The notes beneath the pieces were generated by a model that saw nothing but the letters and a program-made list of their open reading frames with translations, ran no database searches and had not been told where the DNA came from. A DNA stretch of 64,000 nucleotides, from the NCBI RefSeq assembly GCF_001687325.1, contig NZ_LZRD01000030.1, positions 4,974-68,973 of the forward strand, written 5' to 3'. The stretch is from Streptomyces sp. PTY087I2. Lineage in GTDB: Bacteria; Actinomycetota; Actinomycetes; Streptomycetales; Streptomycetaceae. Position 1 is the stretch's first letter; each line of letters begins with the position of its first letter. Positions 56,663 to 64,000 of this stretch are shown piece by piece. A program made the translations under genes and the position numbers.

Positions 56663-58045
56663 GTGCCCTACTTCGATGCCGCCTCCGCCGCCCCCCTGCA
56701 CCCCGTCGCACGCCAGGCGCTGCTTGCCGCGCTCGACGAGGGCTGGGCCGATCCCGCCAGGCTGTACCGGGAGGGGCGGCGGGCCCGGCTGCTCCTGGAC
56801 GCGGCCCGGGAAGCGGCCGCGGAGGCCGTCGGGTGCCGCCCCGACGAGCTGGTCTTCACCTCGTCCGGGACGACGGCGGTGCACGCGGGAATTGCCGGGG
56901 CTCTTTCGGGGCGTCGGCGTGTCGGCCGCCATCTGGCCCACTCGGCGGTCGAACACTCGTCGGTGCTCCATTCGGCGGCGGCCCACGAGGCGGCGGGCGG
57001 TTCGTGCACGGAGGTCCCGGTGGACCGGTTCGGGGCGGTGGACCCGGCGGTGTTCGGCGCGGCGCTGCGGGCGGACACCGCGCTGGCCTGTCTCCAGTCG
57101 GCCAACCACGAGGTGGGCACCGAGCAGCCGGTGGCCGAGGTCGCCGCGCTCTGCGCCGAAGCCGGGGTTCCGCTGCTGGTGGACGCGGCCCAGTCGCTCG
57201 GCTGGGGGCCGGTCCCGGCGGGCTGGTCGCTGCTGACGGCGAGCGCGCACAAGTGGGGCGGACCGGCCGGGGTGGGGCTGCTCGCGGTCCGCAAGGGAAC
57301 CCGCTTCTCGCCCCAAGGCCCGGCCGGGGAGCGGGAGTCGGGGCGGGCGCCGGGGTTCGAGAACCTGCCGGCGATCGTGGCGGCGGCGGCCTCGCTGCGC
57401 GCGGTACGGGACGGGGCCGCGGCGGAGGCGGTGCGGCTGCGGGCCCTGGTGGACCGGATCCGGAGCGTGGTGGCCGAGCGGGTGCCCGATGTGGAGGTGG
57501 TGGGCGATCCGGTGCGGCGGCTGCCGCATCTGGTCACCTTCTCCTGTCTCTATGTCGACGGGGAGACCCTGCTGCACGAGCTGGACCGGAAGGAGTTCTC
57601 CGTATCGTCCGGTTCGTCCTGTACGAGCAGCACGCTGACACCGAGCCATGTGCTCAAGGCGATGGGGGTGCTCTCGGAGGGGAACGTCCGGGTGTCGCTG
57701 CCGCTCGGTACGACGGAGGCGGACGTGGACCGTTTCCTGGAGGTGGTGCCGGGGGTGGTCGCGGAGGTACGGGAGCGGCTCGGGGCCCCGGTGTCCGCGC
57801 CCTCCTCCCCCGCGCCCGCCGCGTCGCTGGTGGTCGACGCGCTGGGCCGCCGCTGCCCGATCCCGGTGATCGAACTCGCAAAGGTGATCGGGGAGGTAGC
57901 GGTGGGCGCCACGGTGACGGTGCTCGCCGACGACGAGGCGGCGCGCCTGGACATCCCGGCCTGGTGCGAGATGCGCGGTCAGAAGTACGTGGGCGAGGAG
58001 CCGGCGGACCGGGGTTCGGCCTATGTGGTCCGCCGGCTCGGCTGA
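56663..58045 (+). CDS. cysteine desulfurase fused to TusA-like sulfur carrier
   Basis: A 460-residue two-domain protein. Residues 1 to about 375 are IscS-like: YFDAASAAPLHPVARQALLA, SGTTAVHAGIAGALSG, LQSANHEVGTEQPV, LLVDAAQSLGW, TASAHKWGGPAGVGLL with Schiff-base Lys, and the flexible-loop Cys in SSGSSCTSSTLTPSHVL. About 388-460 is a TusA/SirA fold with LVVDALGRRCPIPVIELAKV, whose Cys receives persulfide. The two are joined by a Pro/Ala linker. Sulfur can pass from domain to domain. It is divergent from ctaC. The GTG start is close to the first motif. Confidence 0.93.
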   Translation: MPYFDAASAAPLHPVARQALLAALDEGWADPARLYREGRRARLLLDAAREAAAEAVGCRPDELVFTSSGTTAVHAGIAGALSGRRRVGRHLAHSAVEHSSVLHSAAAHEAAGGSCTEVPVDRFGAVDPAVFGAALRADTALACLQSANHEVGTEQPVAEVAALCAEAGVPLLVDAAQSLGWGPVPAGWSLLTASAHKWGGPAGVGLLAVRKGTRFSPQGPAGERESGRAPGFENLPAIVAAAASLRAVRDGAAAEAVRLRALVDRIRSVVAERVPDVEVVGDPVRRLPHLVTFSCLYVDGETLLHELDRKEFSVSSGSSCTSSTLTPSHVLKAMGVLSEGNVRVSLPLGTTEADVDRFLEVVPGVVAEVRERLGAPVSAPSSPAPAASLVVDALGRRCPIPVIELAKVIGEVAVGATVTVLADDEAARLDIPAWCEMRGQKYVGEEPADRGSAYVVRRLG

Positions 58046-58060
58046 GTCAGAGGGTGCGGT

Positions 58061-59035
58061 TCACGCCAGGTGCTGCTGGACCTCGGCGGCGGCCTCGTGA
58101 CCGTACGCCTTGGTGAAGCGGTCCATGAAGTGGGTGCGGCGCAGGGTGTACTCCTGGGTGCCGACCGTCTCGATGACCAGGGTGGCGAGCATGCAGCCGA
58201 CCTGGGCGGCGCGCTCCAGGCCGACGCCCCAGGCGAGGCCGGAGAGGAAGCCGGCGCGGAAGGCGTCGCCGACGCCGGTGGGGTCGGCCTTGGTGTCCTC
58301 CTCGGGGCAGCCGACCTCGATGACCGGCTCGCCGGCCCGCTCGATCCGGACACCGCGGGCGCCGAGGGTGGTGACGCGGTGGCCGACCTTGGAGAGGATC
58401 TCCTCGTCGCTCCAGCCGGTCTTGGACTCGATGAGCCCCTTCTCGTACTCGTTGGAGAAGAGGTAGGTGGCGCCGTCGAGGAGGATGCGGATCTCCTCGC
58501 CGTCCATGCGCGCGATCTGCTGGGAGAAGTCGGCGGCGAACGGGATGTTCCGGGAGCGGCACTCCTCGGTGTGGCGGAGCATCGCCTCGGGGTCGTCGGC
58601 GCCGATGGAGACGAGGTCGAGGCCGCCGACGCGGTCGGCGACGCTCTTCAGCTCGATGAGGCGGGCCTCGCTCATCGCGCCGGTGTAGAAGGAGCCGATC
58701 TGATTGTGGTCGGCGTCGGTGGTGCAGACGAAGCGGGCGGTGTGCAGGACCTCGGAGATACGGACCGAGCCGGTCTCGACGCCGTGCCGGTCGAGCCAGG
58801 CGCGGTACTCGTCGAAGTCGGCCCCGGCGGCGCCGACCAGGATCGGCTTCGTGCCGAGCAGGCCCATGCCGAAGCAGATGTTGGCGGCGACACCGCCGCG
58901 GCGGACGTCGAGGTTGTCGACCAGGAAGGAGAGGGAGACCGTGTGCAGCTGATCCGCGACCAGCTGGTCGGCGAAGCGGCCGGGGAAGGTCATGAGGTGG
59001 TCGGTGGCGATCGAGCCGGTGACTGCAATACGCAC
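58061..59035 (-). CDS. PfkB-family carbohydrate/adenosine kinase
   Basis: A 324-residue PfkB kinase. It starts RIAVTGSIATDHLMTFPGRF, has RRGGVAANICFGMGLLG (substrate GG), a GADFDEYRAWL strand, and near 250 DPTGVGDAFRAGFLSGLAWG with the catalytic Asp and anion hole. It resembles mycobacterial AdoK (Rv2202c), an unusual bacterial adenosine kinase, found in the same gene neighbourhood. The start ATG 59035 fits. It is convergent with the IscS-TusA gene and separated by only 15 nt. Confidence 0.87.
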   Translation of the reverse strand: MRIAVTGSIATDHLMTFPGRFADQLVADQLHTVSLSFLVDNLDVRRGGVAANICFGMGLLGTKPILVGAAGADFDEYRAWLDRHGVETGSVRISEVLHTARFVCTTDADHNQIGSFYTGAMSEARLIELKSVADRVGGLDLVSIGADDPEAMLRHTEECRSRNIPFAADFSQQIARMDGEEIRILLDGATYLFSNEYEKGLIESKTGWSDEEILSKVGHRVTTLGARGVRIERAGEPVIEVGCPEEDTKADPTGVGDAFRAGFLSGLAWGVGLERAAQVGCMLATLVIETVGTQEYTLRRTHFMDRFTKAYGHEAAAEVQQHLA

Positions 59036-59191
59036 GGGGAGACTGCTCCTGCGGAAGGCGAAGGGCCGTGAGTGCGCCCTCCGGGACGACGTGACAGTTC
59101 ACGCTACCGGGTGACCCGACCTCCAGGAAAAGGGAAAACTACCCGATAGTAGGGCTTTCTACCTGAGTGCGACCGTGGTTACGGTGCGGAT

Positions 59192-59389
59192 ATGTCGAAG
59201 CACACCGCATTGCCCGAGTCGGAATTGAGCCTGGCCGCACTGCGCGGTGACTGCGCGCGGATGGCTCCGCACTGGACGACGCCGGTGAAGAGCGCCCCGG
59301 TTCCGGTGAAGCCCGCCCTGATCAGCGGGGTGACAGTACCGCCCGCGTCGGCGCGGCTGATCGACGCGATGTCCGAGTACGGGGACTGA
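59192..59389 (+). CDS. small conserved hypothetical protein
   Basis: A 65-residue soluble protein rich in Pro, Ala and Val: MSKHTALPESELSLAALRGD, then CARMAPHWTTPVKSAPVPVK and a C-terminal GVTVPPASARLIDAMSEYGD. There is no signal peptide or obvious fold. The ATG follows directly on GTTACGGTGCGGAT with no Shine-Dalgarno, so its mRNA may be leaderless. It occupies the spacer between the PfkB kinase gene and the next hypothetical. I recall similar short ORFs in other Streptomyces but no function. Confidence 0.5.
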   Translation: MSKHTALPESELSLAALRGDCARMAPHWTTPVKSAPVPVKPALISGVTVPPASARLIDAMSEYGD

Positions 59390-59606
59390 GGACCGGCGAG
59401 GACCGGCAAGGTCCGGCGAGGGACCGGCCGGGCGGGATCGCCTTTCGGCCTTTCCGCGCCCGCCCCGGCGTGAATCGTGCGATGCCCGCGTCCGGGTCTT
59501 TCCCGGCCGGTGGAACCGTACGCTCCTCGGCTCCGTCCCACCGGTGTCCCCGTCCGGGGGCACGCGGTAGGCGCCGCGACGGCAACGCAGGCGAAGGAGC
59601 GATCCG

Positions 59607-61046
59607 GTGAGCACCGAGCGACCCGACAACGACGTGACCGGCCCCCGGCGGCGGCGTCCGCCGCTCGCGGTGGCCTCGGTGGCCGCGGCCGTGCTGCTGG
59701 CCGGAGGCGGCGGGGCGTACTGGGCCTCGACCGCCTCGGGCGACGGCGGCGGGGCCGACAGCGGTACGGCGGCGAAGAAATCGGCCCCCCTGCTGGCCCT
59801 GGACACCGCGGCGGACGGCCCGGGCTCCCCGTCCTCGGCCTCGGACTCCCCGCCCGCCGGTATCGCCCCCGGTGAACCGGACCCGGGCGGCCCGCCCGTG
59901 ATCTACCGGGCCGCGGGCGAGCTGCCCGACGGTCCGGACGAGGCGGCCGTCCACCACGCGAAGGGCACGGTGGCATCCGCCGATGTCGCCCGGCTGGCGA
60001 AGGCGCTGGGCATCCCGGGCTCGCCGCGCACCGAGGGCACCTCGTGGGTGGTCGGCGACGACGACGGTCCCGGCGCGCTCCTGAAGGTGGCCAAGCAGGC
60101 CCCGGGCACCTGGACGTTCGCCCGCACCACCCCGTCCAAGCCCTGCGAGCCGGGCAAGATGTGCGCGAACGGCGCCACGGAGTCCGGCGGCGACCCGGTG
60201 AGCGAGAAGGCGGCGAAGGCGGCCGCGGCCCCGGTGCTCAAGGCGGCCGGCCAGGACGACGCGGCGCTGAACGCGGGCCAGCTGATGGGCGACGTCCGCG
60301 TGGTGAACGCCGATCCGAAGGTCGACGGGCTCCCGACGTACGGCTGGTCGACCGGGGTCCAGGTGGGCCCGGACGGCAAGGTGACCGGCGGCAGCGGACA
60401 CCTGAAGGCGCTGGAGAAGGGCGCCACCTACCCGGCGGTCAGCGCGGACGAGGCGCTGAAGCAGCTCAACGAGGCGAGCCGGGGCAAGGGCGACGGCGGC
60501 CGGGACATCGGCGGCTGCGCCACTCCCGTACCGCTGGAGGGCGAGCCGAAGCCCCCCGCCGATCCGCAGTGCGTGCCGTCGAACGGCAAGCGGGCGCCGG
60601 TGACGCAGACGGTCGAGGACGCGGTGTTCGGTCTCGCGCTGAACTACGTGGACGGCCGGCAGACGCTGGTGCCGTCCTGGCTCTTCACGGTCCGCCAGGC
60701 GCCGGGCGGCCCGGAGAACACGGTCACGCAGGTGGCGGTGGACCCGAAGTTCATCGAGAAGCCGGAGACGCCGACGCCCTCCGGGGACCGGAAGGTGACC
60801 TCGTACGGCGCGGACGGGCGGACGCTTGAGGTGACCTTCTGGGGCGGGGTGTGCAGTACGTACACGGCGAGCGCCGAGGAGAGCGCGGGCCAGGTGCGGA
60901 TCACGGTGACGGAGAAGCCGCAGGAGGGCAAGAAGGCCTGCATCATGATCGCCAAGGAGCTGACCCGGACGGTGACGCTGGAGAAGCCGCTGGGCGACCG
61001 CACGGTGATCGACGCGGCCTCGGGCGGTGCGGTGCCGCGCGGCTGA
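59607..61046 (+). CDS. membrane-anchored extracellular hypothetical protein
   Basis: A 479-residue protein with an Arg-rich cytoplasmic start, one membrane helix (PLAVASVAAAVLLAGGGGAY) and an extracytoplasmic domain containing Ala/Pro/Ser linker sequence to about 100. Conserved-looking parts include VYRAAGELPDG-type IYRAAGELPDG, PTYGWSTGVQVGPDGKVTGG, LVPSWLFTVRQ and VTFWGGVCSTYTA. Two Cys pairs (C-EPGKMC, GGCATPVP..QC) suggest disulfides. It resembles large actinobacterial membrane proteins near sigma-factor genes, but none is next to it. GTG 59607 has GAAGGAG about 8 nt upstream. Function is unknown. Confidence 0.75.
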   Translation: MSTERPDNDVTGPRRRRPPLAVASVAAAVLLAGGGGAYWASTASGDGGGADSGTAAKKSAPLLALDTAADGPGSPSSASDSPPAGIAPGEPDPGGPPVIYRAAGELPDGPDEAAVHHAKGTVASADVARLAKALGIPGSPRTEGTSWVVGDDDGPGALLKVAKQAPGTWTFARTTPSKPCEPGKMCANGATESGGDPVSEKAAKAAAAPVLKAAGQDDAALNAGQLMGDVRVVNADPKVDGLPTYGWSTGVQVGPDGKVTGGSGHLKALEKGATYPAVSADEALKQLNEASRGKGDGGRDIGGCATPVPLEGEPKPPADPQCVPSNGKRAPVTQTVEDAVFGLALNYVDGRQTLVPSWLFTVRQAPGGPENTVTQVAVDPKFIEKPETPTPSGDRKVTSYGADGRTLEVTFWGGVCSTYTASAEESAGQVRITVTEKPQEGKKACIMIAKELTRTVTLEKPLGDRTVIDAASGGAVPRG

Positions 61047-61071
61047 CGCGGAGGCGCGCGTAGGGCATGCG

Positions 61072-61114
61072 TACGGAGGCGGCCCCGGGAGTGATTCCCG
61101 GGGCCGCCTCCGTA
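61072..61114. terminator. bidirectional terminator
   Basis: A stem of 19 bp (TACGGAGGCGGCCCCGGGA with TCCCGGGGCCGCCTCCGTA) and loop GTGAT lies between the convergent hypothetical and erpA genes. Confidence 0.95.
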
Positions 61115-61140
61115 TGCCGCGTGCTTCCCGCTCGCGGCGC

Positions 61141-61497
61141 TTAGCTGAACGAGTCGCCGCAGGCGCAGGAGCCGGTGGCGTTCGGGTTGTCGATCGTGAA
61201 GCCCTGCTTCTCGATGGTGTCGACGAAGTCGATGGAGGCGCCGCCCAGGTACGGGGCGCTCATCCGGTCGGTGACGACCTTGACACCGTCGAAGTCCTTC
61301 ACCACGTCACCGTCGAGCGAGCGCTCGTCGAAGAAGAGCTGGTAGCGCAGGCCCGAGCAACCGCCGGGCTGAACGGCGACGCGCAGCGCCAGATCCTCGC
61401 GGCCTTCCTGCTCCAGCAGGGCCTTGACCTTGGCTGCGGCGGCGTCGGACAGGAGGATGCCGTCGCTCACGGTGGTGGTCTCGTCCGATACGGACAT
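61141..61497 (-). CDS. erpA: A-type iron-sulfur carrier ErpA/IscA
   Basis: A 118-residue A-type Fe-S carrier. ILLSDAAAAKVKALLEQEGR, VAVQPGGCSGLRYQLFFDE (first Cys), and the C-terminal GSCACGDSF (two Cys) form the three-Cys cluster site. DFVDTIEKQGFTIDNPNATG is the conserved fold segment. It delivers clusters to apo-proteins such as NadA, whose gene is divergent. ATG 61497 is chosen over a longer frame; GGGAGAAG lies 4-11 nt upstream. A short acidic leader (MSVSDETTTVSDG) precedes the fold. Confidence 0.93.
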   Translation of the reverse strand: MSVSDETTTVSDGILLSDAAAAKVKALLEQEGREDLALRVAVQPGGCSGLRYQLFFDERSLDGDVVKDFDGVKVVTDRMSAPYLGGASIDFVDTIEKQGFTIDNPNATGSCACGDSFS

Positions 61498-61631
61498 CTG
61501 CTTCTCTCCCGGGTTGTACGGACTGCTTGCCGACGGTTCAACCGTCTCAGCCCCGGAATCATTCCGGGCCAAGCGCGTGTCTGTTCCTTTTCATGCTCGC
61601 ACACCCGCTCGCCCGGGGGATGCGTCACATC

Positions 61632-61683
61632 GACGCTATCGGCATCGTCAAAGTGACACGAAGCGGCTATCATAGATAGCGTC
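61632..61683. promoter_or_regulatory. nested inverted repeats in erpA-nadA promoter region
   Basis: GACGCTATC (61632-61640) is mirrored by GATAGCGTC (61675-61683) with a 34-bp spacer, and a tighter GCTATC-ATA-GATAGC palindrome lies at the right arm (61665-61679). This 50-bp block is AT-rich for the genome and lies between the divergent erpA and nadA genes. It is a candidate operator for coordinate control of Fe-S/NAD genes. Confidence 0.5.
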
Positions 61684-61749
61684 AAATAGACGAAAAGGCG
61701 CGTTCGCCGAAGCCGCAGAGCAGAACGCAGAGAAGAAAGGGTGCGTGAC

Positions 61750-62925
61750 GTGACCACGGCCCAGCCCCTGGACGTAACTCCCACACCCCTCGCGCTGCTG
61801 CTCGGCCGCGAGGCCGACCCGAGGAGCGAGCGCGGCGTCGAATGCCCCGGCGACCTCCCCTCCCCGTCCGACCCGGACCTGGTGGAGCGCGCCCGTGCCG
61901 CGAAGGAGAAGCTCGGGGACAAGGTGTTCGTCCTCGGCCACCACTACCAGCGCGACGAGGTCATCCAGTTCGCGGACGTCACCGGTGACTCGTTCAAGCT
62001 GGCCCGTGACGCCGCCGCGCGCCCGGAGGCGGAGTACATCGTCTTCTGCGGTGTGCACTTCATGGCCGAGTCCGCGGACATCCTGACCACGGACGCCCAG
62101 GCGGTCGTGCTGCCCGACCTGGCGGCCGGCTGCTCGATGGCCGACATGGCCACCGCCGAGCAGGTCGCCGAGTGCTGGGACGTGCTGACGGAGGCCGGGG
62201 TCGCCGACCAGGTGGTGCCCGTCTCGTACATGAACTCCTCCGCCGACATCAAGGCCTTCACCGGCAAGCACGGCGGCACGATCTGCACCTCGTCCAACGC
62301 GAAACGGGCCCTGGAGTGGGCCTTCGAGCAGGGCGAGAAGATCCTCTTCCTCCCCGACCAGCACCTGGGCCGCAACACGGCCGTGCGGGACATGGGGATG
62401 AGCCTTGACGACTGCGTCGTCTACAACCCGCACAAGCCGAACGGCGGCCTCACCGCCGAGCAGCTGCGGGACGCCAAGATGATCCTGTGGCGCGGCCACT
62501 GCTCGGTCCACGGCCGCTTCTCGGTCGAGTCGGTCGAGGACGTCCGGGCCCGGATCCCCGGGGTCAACGTGCTGGTGCACCCGGAGTGCAAGCACGAGGT
62601 CGTCGCGGCCGCGGACTACGTGGGCTCGACGGAGTACATCATCAAGGCCCTGGAGGCGGCCCCGCGCGGCTCGAAGTGGGCCATCGGTACGGAGCTGAAT
62701 CTGGTACGCCGCCTGGCGAACCGTTTCGCCGACGAGGACAAGGAGATCGTCTTCCTCGACAAGACGGTCTGCTTCTGCTCGACGATGAACCGCATCGACC
62801 TGCCGCACCTGGTCTGGGCCCTGGAGTCGCTGGCCGACGGCAAGCTGGTCAACCGGATCGAGGTCGACCCGGAGACGGAGAAGTACGCCAAGCTCGCGCT
62901 GGAGCGGATGCTGGCGCTGCCGTAA
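61750..62925 (+). CDS. nadA: quinolinate synthase
   Basis: A 391-residue [4Fe-4S] quinolinate synthase, which condenses iminoaspartate with DHAP in NAD synthesis. It has VFVLGHHYQRDEVIQFADVT, the cluster Cys in IVFCGVHFMAES, HPECKHEVV and VCFCSTMNRIDL, and SYMNSSADIKAFTG for substrate. GTG 61750 is preferred to GTG 61741: AGAAAGG abuts the first but is 9 nt before the second. The nadB and nadC partners are not next to it; the downstream gene is unrelated. It is divergent from erpA. Confidence 0.95.
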   Translation: MTTAQPLDVTPTPLALLLGREADPRSERGVECPGDLPSPSDPDLVERARAAKEKLGDKVFVLGHHYQRDEVIQFADVTGDSFKLARDAAARPEAEYIVFCGVHFMAESADILTTDAQAVVLPDLAAGCSMADMATAEQVAECWDVLTEAGVADQVVPVSYMNSSADIKAFTGKHGGTICTSSNAKRALEWAFEQGEKILFLPDQHLGRNTAVRDMGMSLDDCVVYNPHKPNGGLTAEQLRDAKMILWRGHCSVHGRFSVESVEDVRARIPGVNVLVHPECKHEVVAAADYVGSTEYIIKALEAAPRGSKWAIGTELNLVRRLANRFADEDKEIVFLDKTVCFCSTMNRIDLPHLVWALESLADGKLVNRIEVDPETEKYAKLALERMLALP

Positions 62926-62952
62926 CGCCGTATCCGTTACGGGAACGCCCGG

Positions 62953-62989
62953 AAGCCCCGATATGCCGCTGGTCGGTGTGCCGGGGCTT
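62953..62989 (+). terminator. nadA terminator
   Basis: AAGCCCCG / CGGGGCTT stem enclosing a 21-nt loop, followed by TTTC. It starts 28 nt after the nadA stop. Confidence 0.7.
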
Positions 62990-63139
62990 TCACGTGCCCC
63001 GGGAGCCGTGGCCGGGATACGCCCCTCGGTCGGGCCGGTTCTGCCATACGGCCACGGATGACGCCACCGCGTAACTACGCTGCTACTCACCGCAGCGAGT
63101 TTTCGCGCGGGTGGGAACGGCAAGGACGGTGGGGCGGGC

Positions 63140-64000
63140 ATGAACCACGAGGACCGTGGGACGGGTGCGGGCGAGGAAACGGGGGCGGCGGAAAACCCCG
63201 CCGAGGCGCTGGCGCGGGCCGAGGCGGACGTACGGGATCGACGGAGTGACGCGGAGCGGGATCCTGCCTCCGGACTGCCCTCGCTCGCCGGGGCGCTGCA
63301 CCGGCTCTCCGGTCTGCGTGCCGCCGCCGGGGACCGCTCCGGCGCGCTGGCCCCGGCGAAGGAGGCCGCCCGGATCTACGCCGAGCTCGGCATGAAGCGC
63401 CCCGGGGACTATCAGGCGGAGCTGGCCATGGCCATGGGCGCCCTGGGCGATCGCGTCGCCGACACCGGGGACCCGGCGGCCGCCGTGGCGTTCGCGCAGC
63501 AGGCCGTACGGCTCCAGCGCGAGCTGGTCGAGGAGGAGCAGCCGGGCGCGTCCGTCCCGGCGCTCGCGGCGTACCTCCTGAACTGCGCCGGACGGCTGGC
63601 GGACGCCGGGGAGGCCGTGGACGCCGTGCCCTGTGCGGAGGAGGCGGTCGGGCTCCTCCGGTCCCTCGCCGAGGAGGATCCCGGCACCTACCTCCCCCGG
63701 CTCGCCTCGGCCGCCCACGCCCTCGGTCACCACCGCGCGGCCGTGAGCGACGTCTCCGGGGCGGTCGACGCGGGCGAGGAGGCGCGCAGCCGCTTCCGCG
63801 CGCTCGCCGAGCAGCGGCCGGGCGCCTTCCGCCCCGAGCTGGCCACCGCGCTCGACGGCCTCGCCGCTCATCTCACCCGGGCCGGCGACCCGACGGGCCG
63901 CAAGGTCGCGGAGGAGGCCGTCGCCCTGTACCGCGAGCTGGCGGCGGAGCGCCCCGAGGCCTTCGGCGCCGGACTCGCCGCCGCGCTGGGCACCCTCGCC
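63140..64000 (+). CDS. TPR-like repeat protein, 3' truncated by window
   Basis: Open from ATG 63140 to the window edge without a stop (287 codons). After an acidic, Glu/Gly leader (MNHEDRGTGAGEETG) the chain is a series of alpha-helical pairs of about 40-45 residues with recurring LAxALxxLAxxLxxxGD and AEEAVxLYRELA-like segments, which is the tetratricopeptide solenoid pattern. The N-terminal 80 residues include SLAGALHRLSGLRAAAGDRS. No catalytic domain is visible in this part. GGGGCGGGC precedes the ATG, not a strong site. The complete gene may carry further repeats or a fused domain, for example NB-ARC or CHAT types (inference). Confidence 0.75.
   Translation, partial: MNHEDRGTGAGEETGAAENPAEALARAEADVRDRRSDAERDPASGLPSLAGALHRLSGLRAAAGDRSGALAPAKEAARIYAELGMKRPGDYQAELAMAMGALGDRVADTGDPAAAVAFAQQAVRLQRELVEEEQPGASVPALAAYLLNCAGRLADAGEAVDAVPCAEEAVGLLRSLAEEDPGTYLPRLASAAHALGHHRAAVSDVSGAVDAGEEARSRFRALAEQRPGAFRPELATALDGLAAHLTRAGDPTGRKVAEEAVALYRELAAERPEAFGAGLAAALGTLA

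Noticed and set aside
63083..63871. Reverse frame at the right edge
   Set aside because: Shadow of the forward TPR-like frame, which is open from an ATG to the edge with a regular helical repeat.

Overview
The window is about 70% G+C with extreme third-position GC bias, GTG and TTG starts, and stop codons that are almost all TGA. Gene content and order point to a Streptomyces chromosome. From memory, the order follows the S. coelicolor core around SCO2100-SCO2162. Parts of the same order (Rv2175c/pknL, class II DAHP synthase, acyltransferase, ArsA-like ATPase, SRPBCC protein, fadD, glycosyltransferase, NlpC/P60, trpD, ctaE-qcrCAB, ctaC, PfkB kinase, IscA-type protein) are kept in Mycobacterium tuberculosis. 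Most of the window is therefore ancient actinobacterial core; the left edge and the last gene look more variable.

Layout: (1) 1-4.9 kb: the 5' end of a TnsA-like transposase endonuclease gene, 31-bp spaced repeats, then a degenerate ABC ATPase, a YhgE/Pip membrane protein and a TetR regulator with a likely operator, and a DUF4126 membrane protein. (2) 4.9-13.8 kb: FAD oxidoreductases, a Tyr/Gly-tailed membrane protein, metF, and thiamine genes (thiE; TPP riboswitch-thiO-thiS-thiG). (3) 13.9-18.3 kb: PASTA Ser/Thr kinase, endonuclease IV, sulfite-oxidase-like protein, bacterioferritin and its ferredoxin with an iron box. (4) 18.4-25.8 kb: class II DAHP synthase, trp leader peptide and attenuator, fused anthranilate synthase, D-2-hydroxyacid dehydrogenase, two-component pair, acyltransferase. 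(5) 26-38.5 kb: esterase, EEP hydrolase, glucokinase, ArsA-like ATPase, SRPBCC protein, phosphoesterase, acyl-CoA ligase, two glycosyltransferases, lipoprotein protease. (6) 38.5-45.8 kb: two NlpC/P60 hydrolases (one behind a c-di-AMP riboswitch), NYN protein, rhomboid, Lrp-type domain protein, and a class V aminotransferase behind a SAM-IV riboswitch. (7) 45.8-58 kb: trpD, the bcc complex and aa3 oxidase (ctaE-qcrCAB and ctaCDF), an L,D-transpeptidase, and an IscS-TusA fusion. (8) 58-64 kb: PfkB kinase, small ORFs, erpA, nadA and a truncated TPR-like gene.

Themes: respiratory-chain assembly sits with Fe-S and sulfur-trafficking genes (IscS-TusA, ErpA, NadA, bacterioferritin). Cell-wall remodelling genes and aromatic amino-acid genes are interleaved with them. 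Four cis-acting RNA switches were read directly from sequence: TPP, trp attenuator, c-di-AMP (ydaO type) and SAM-IV. No rRNA, tRNA, CRISPR array or prophage was seen. The nearest thing to an underexplored system is the SAM-IV leader with a six-codon upstream ORF before an uncharacterised class V aminotransferase, together with the possible Tn7-like end at the left edge.
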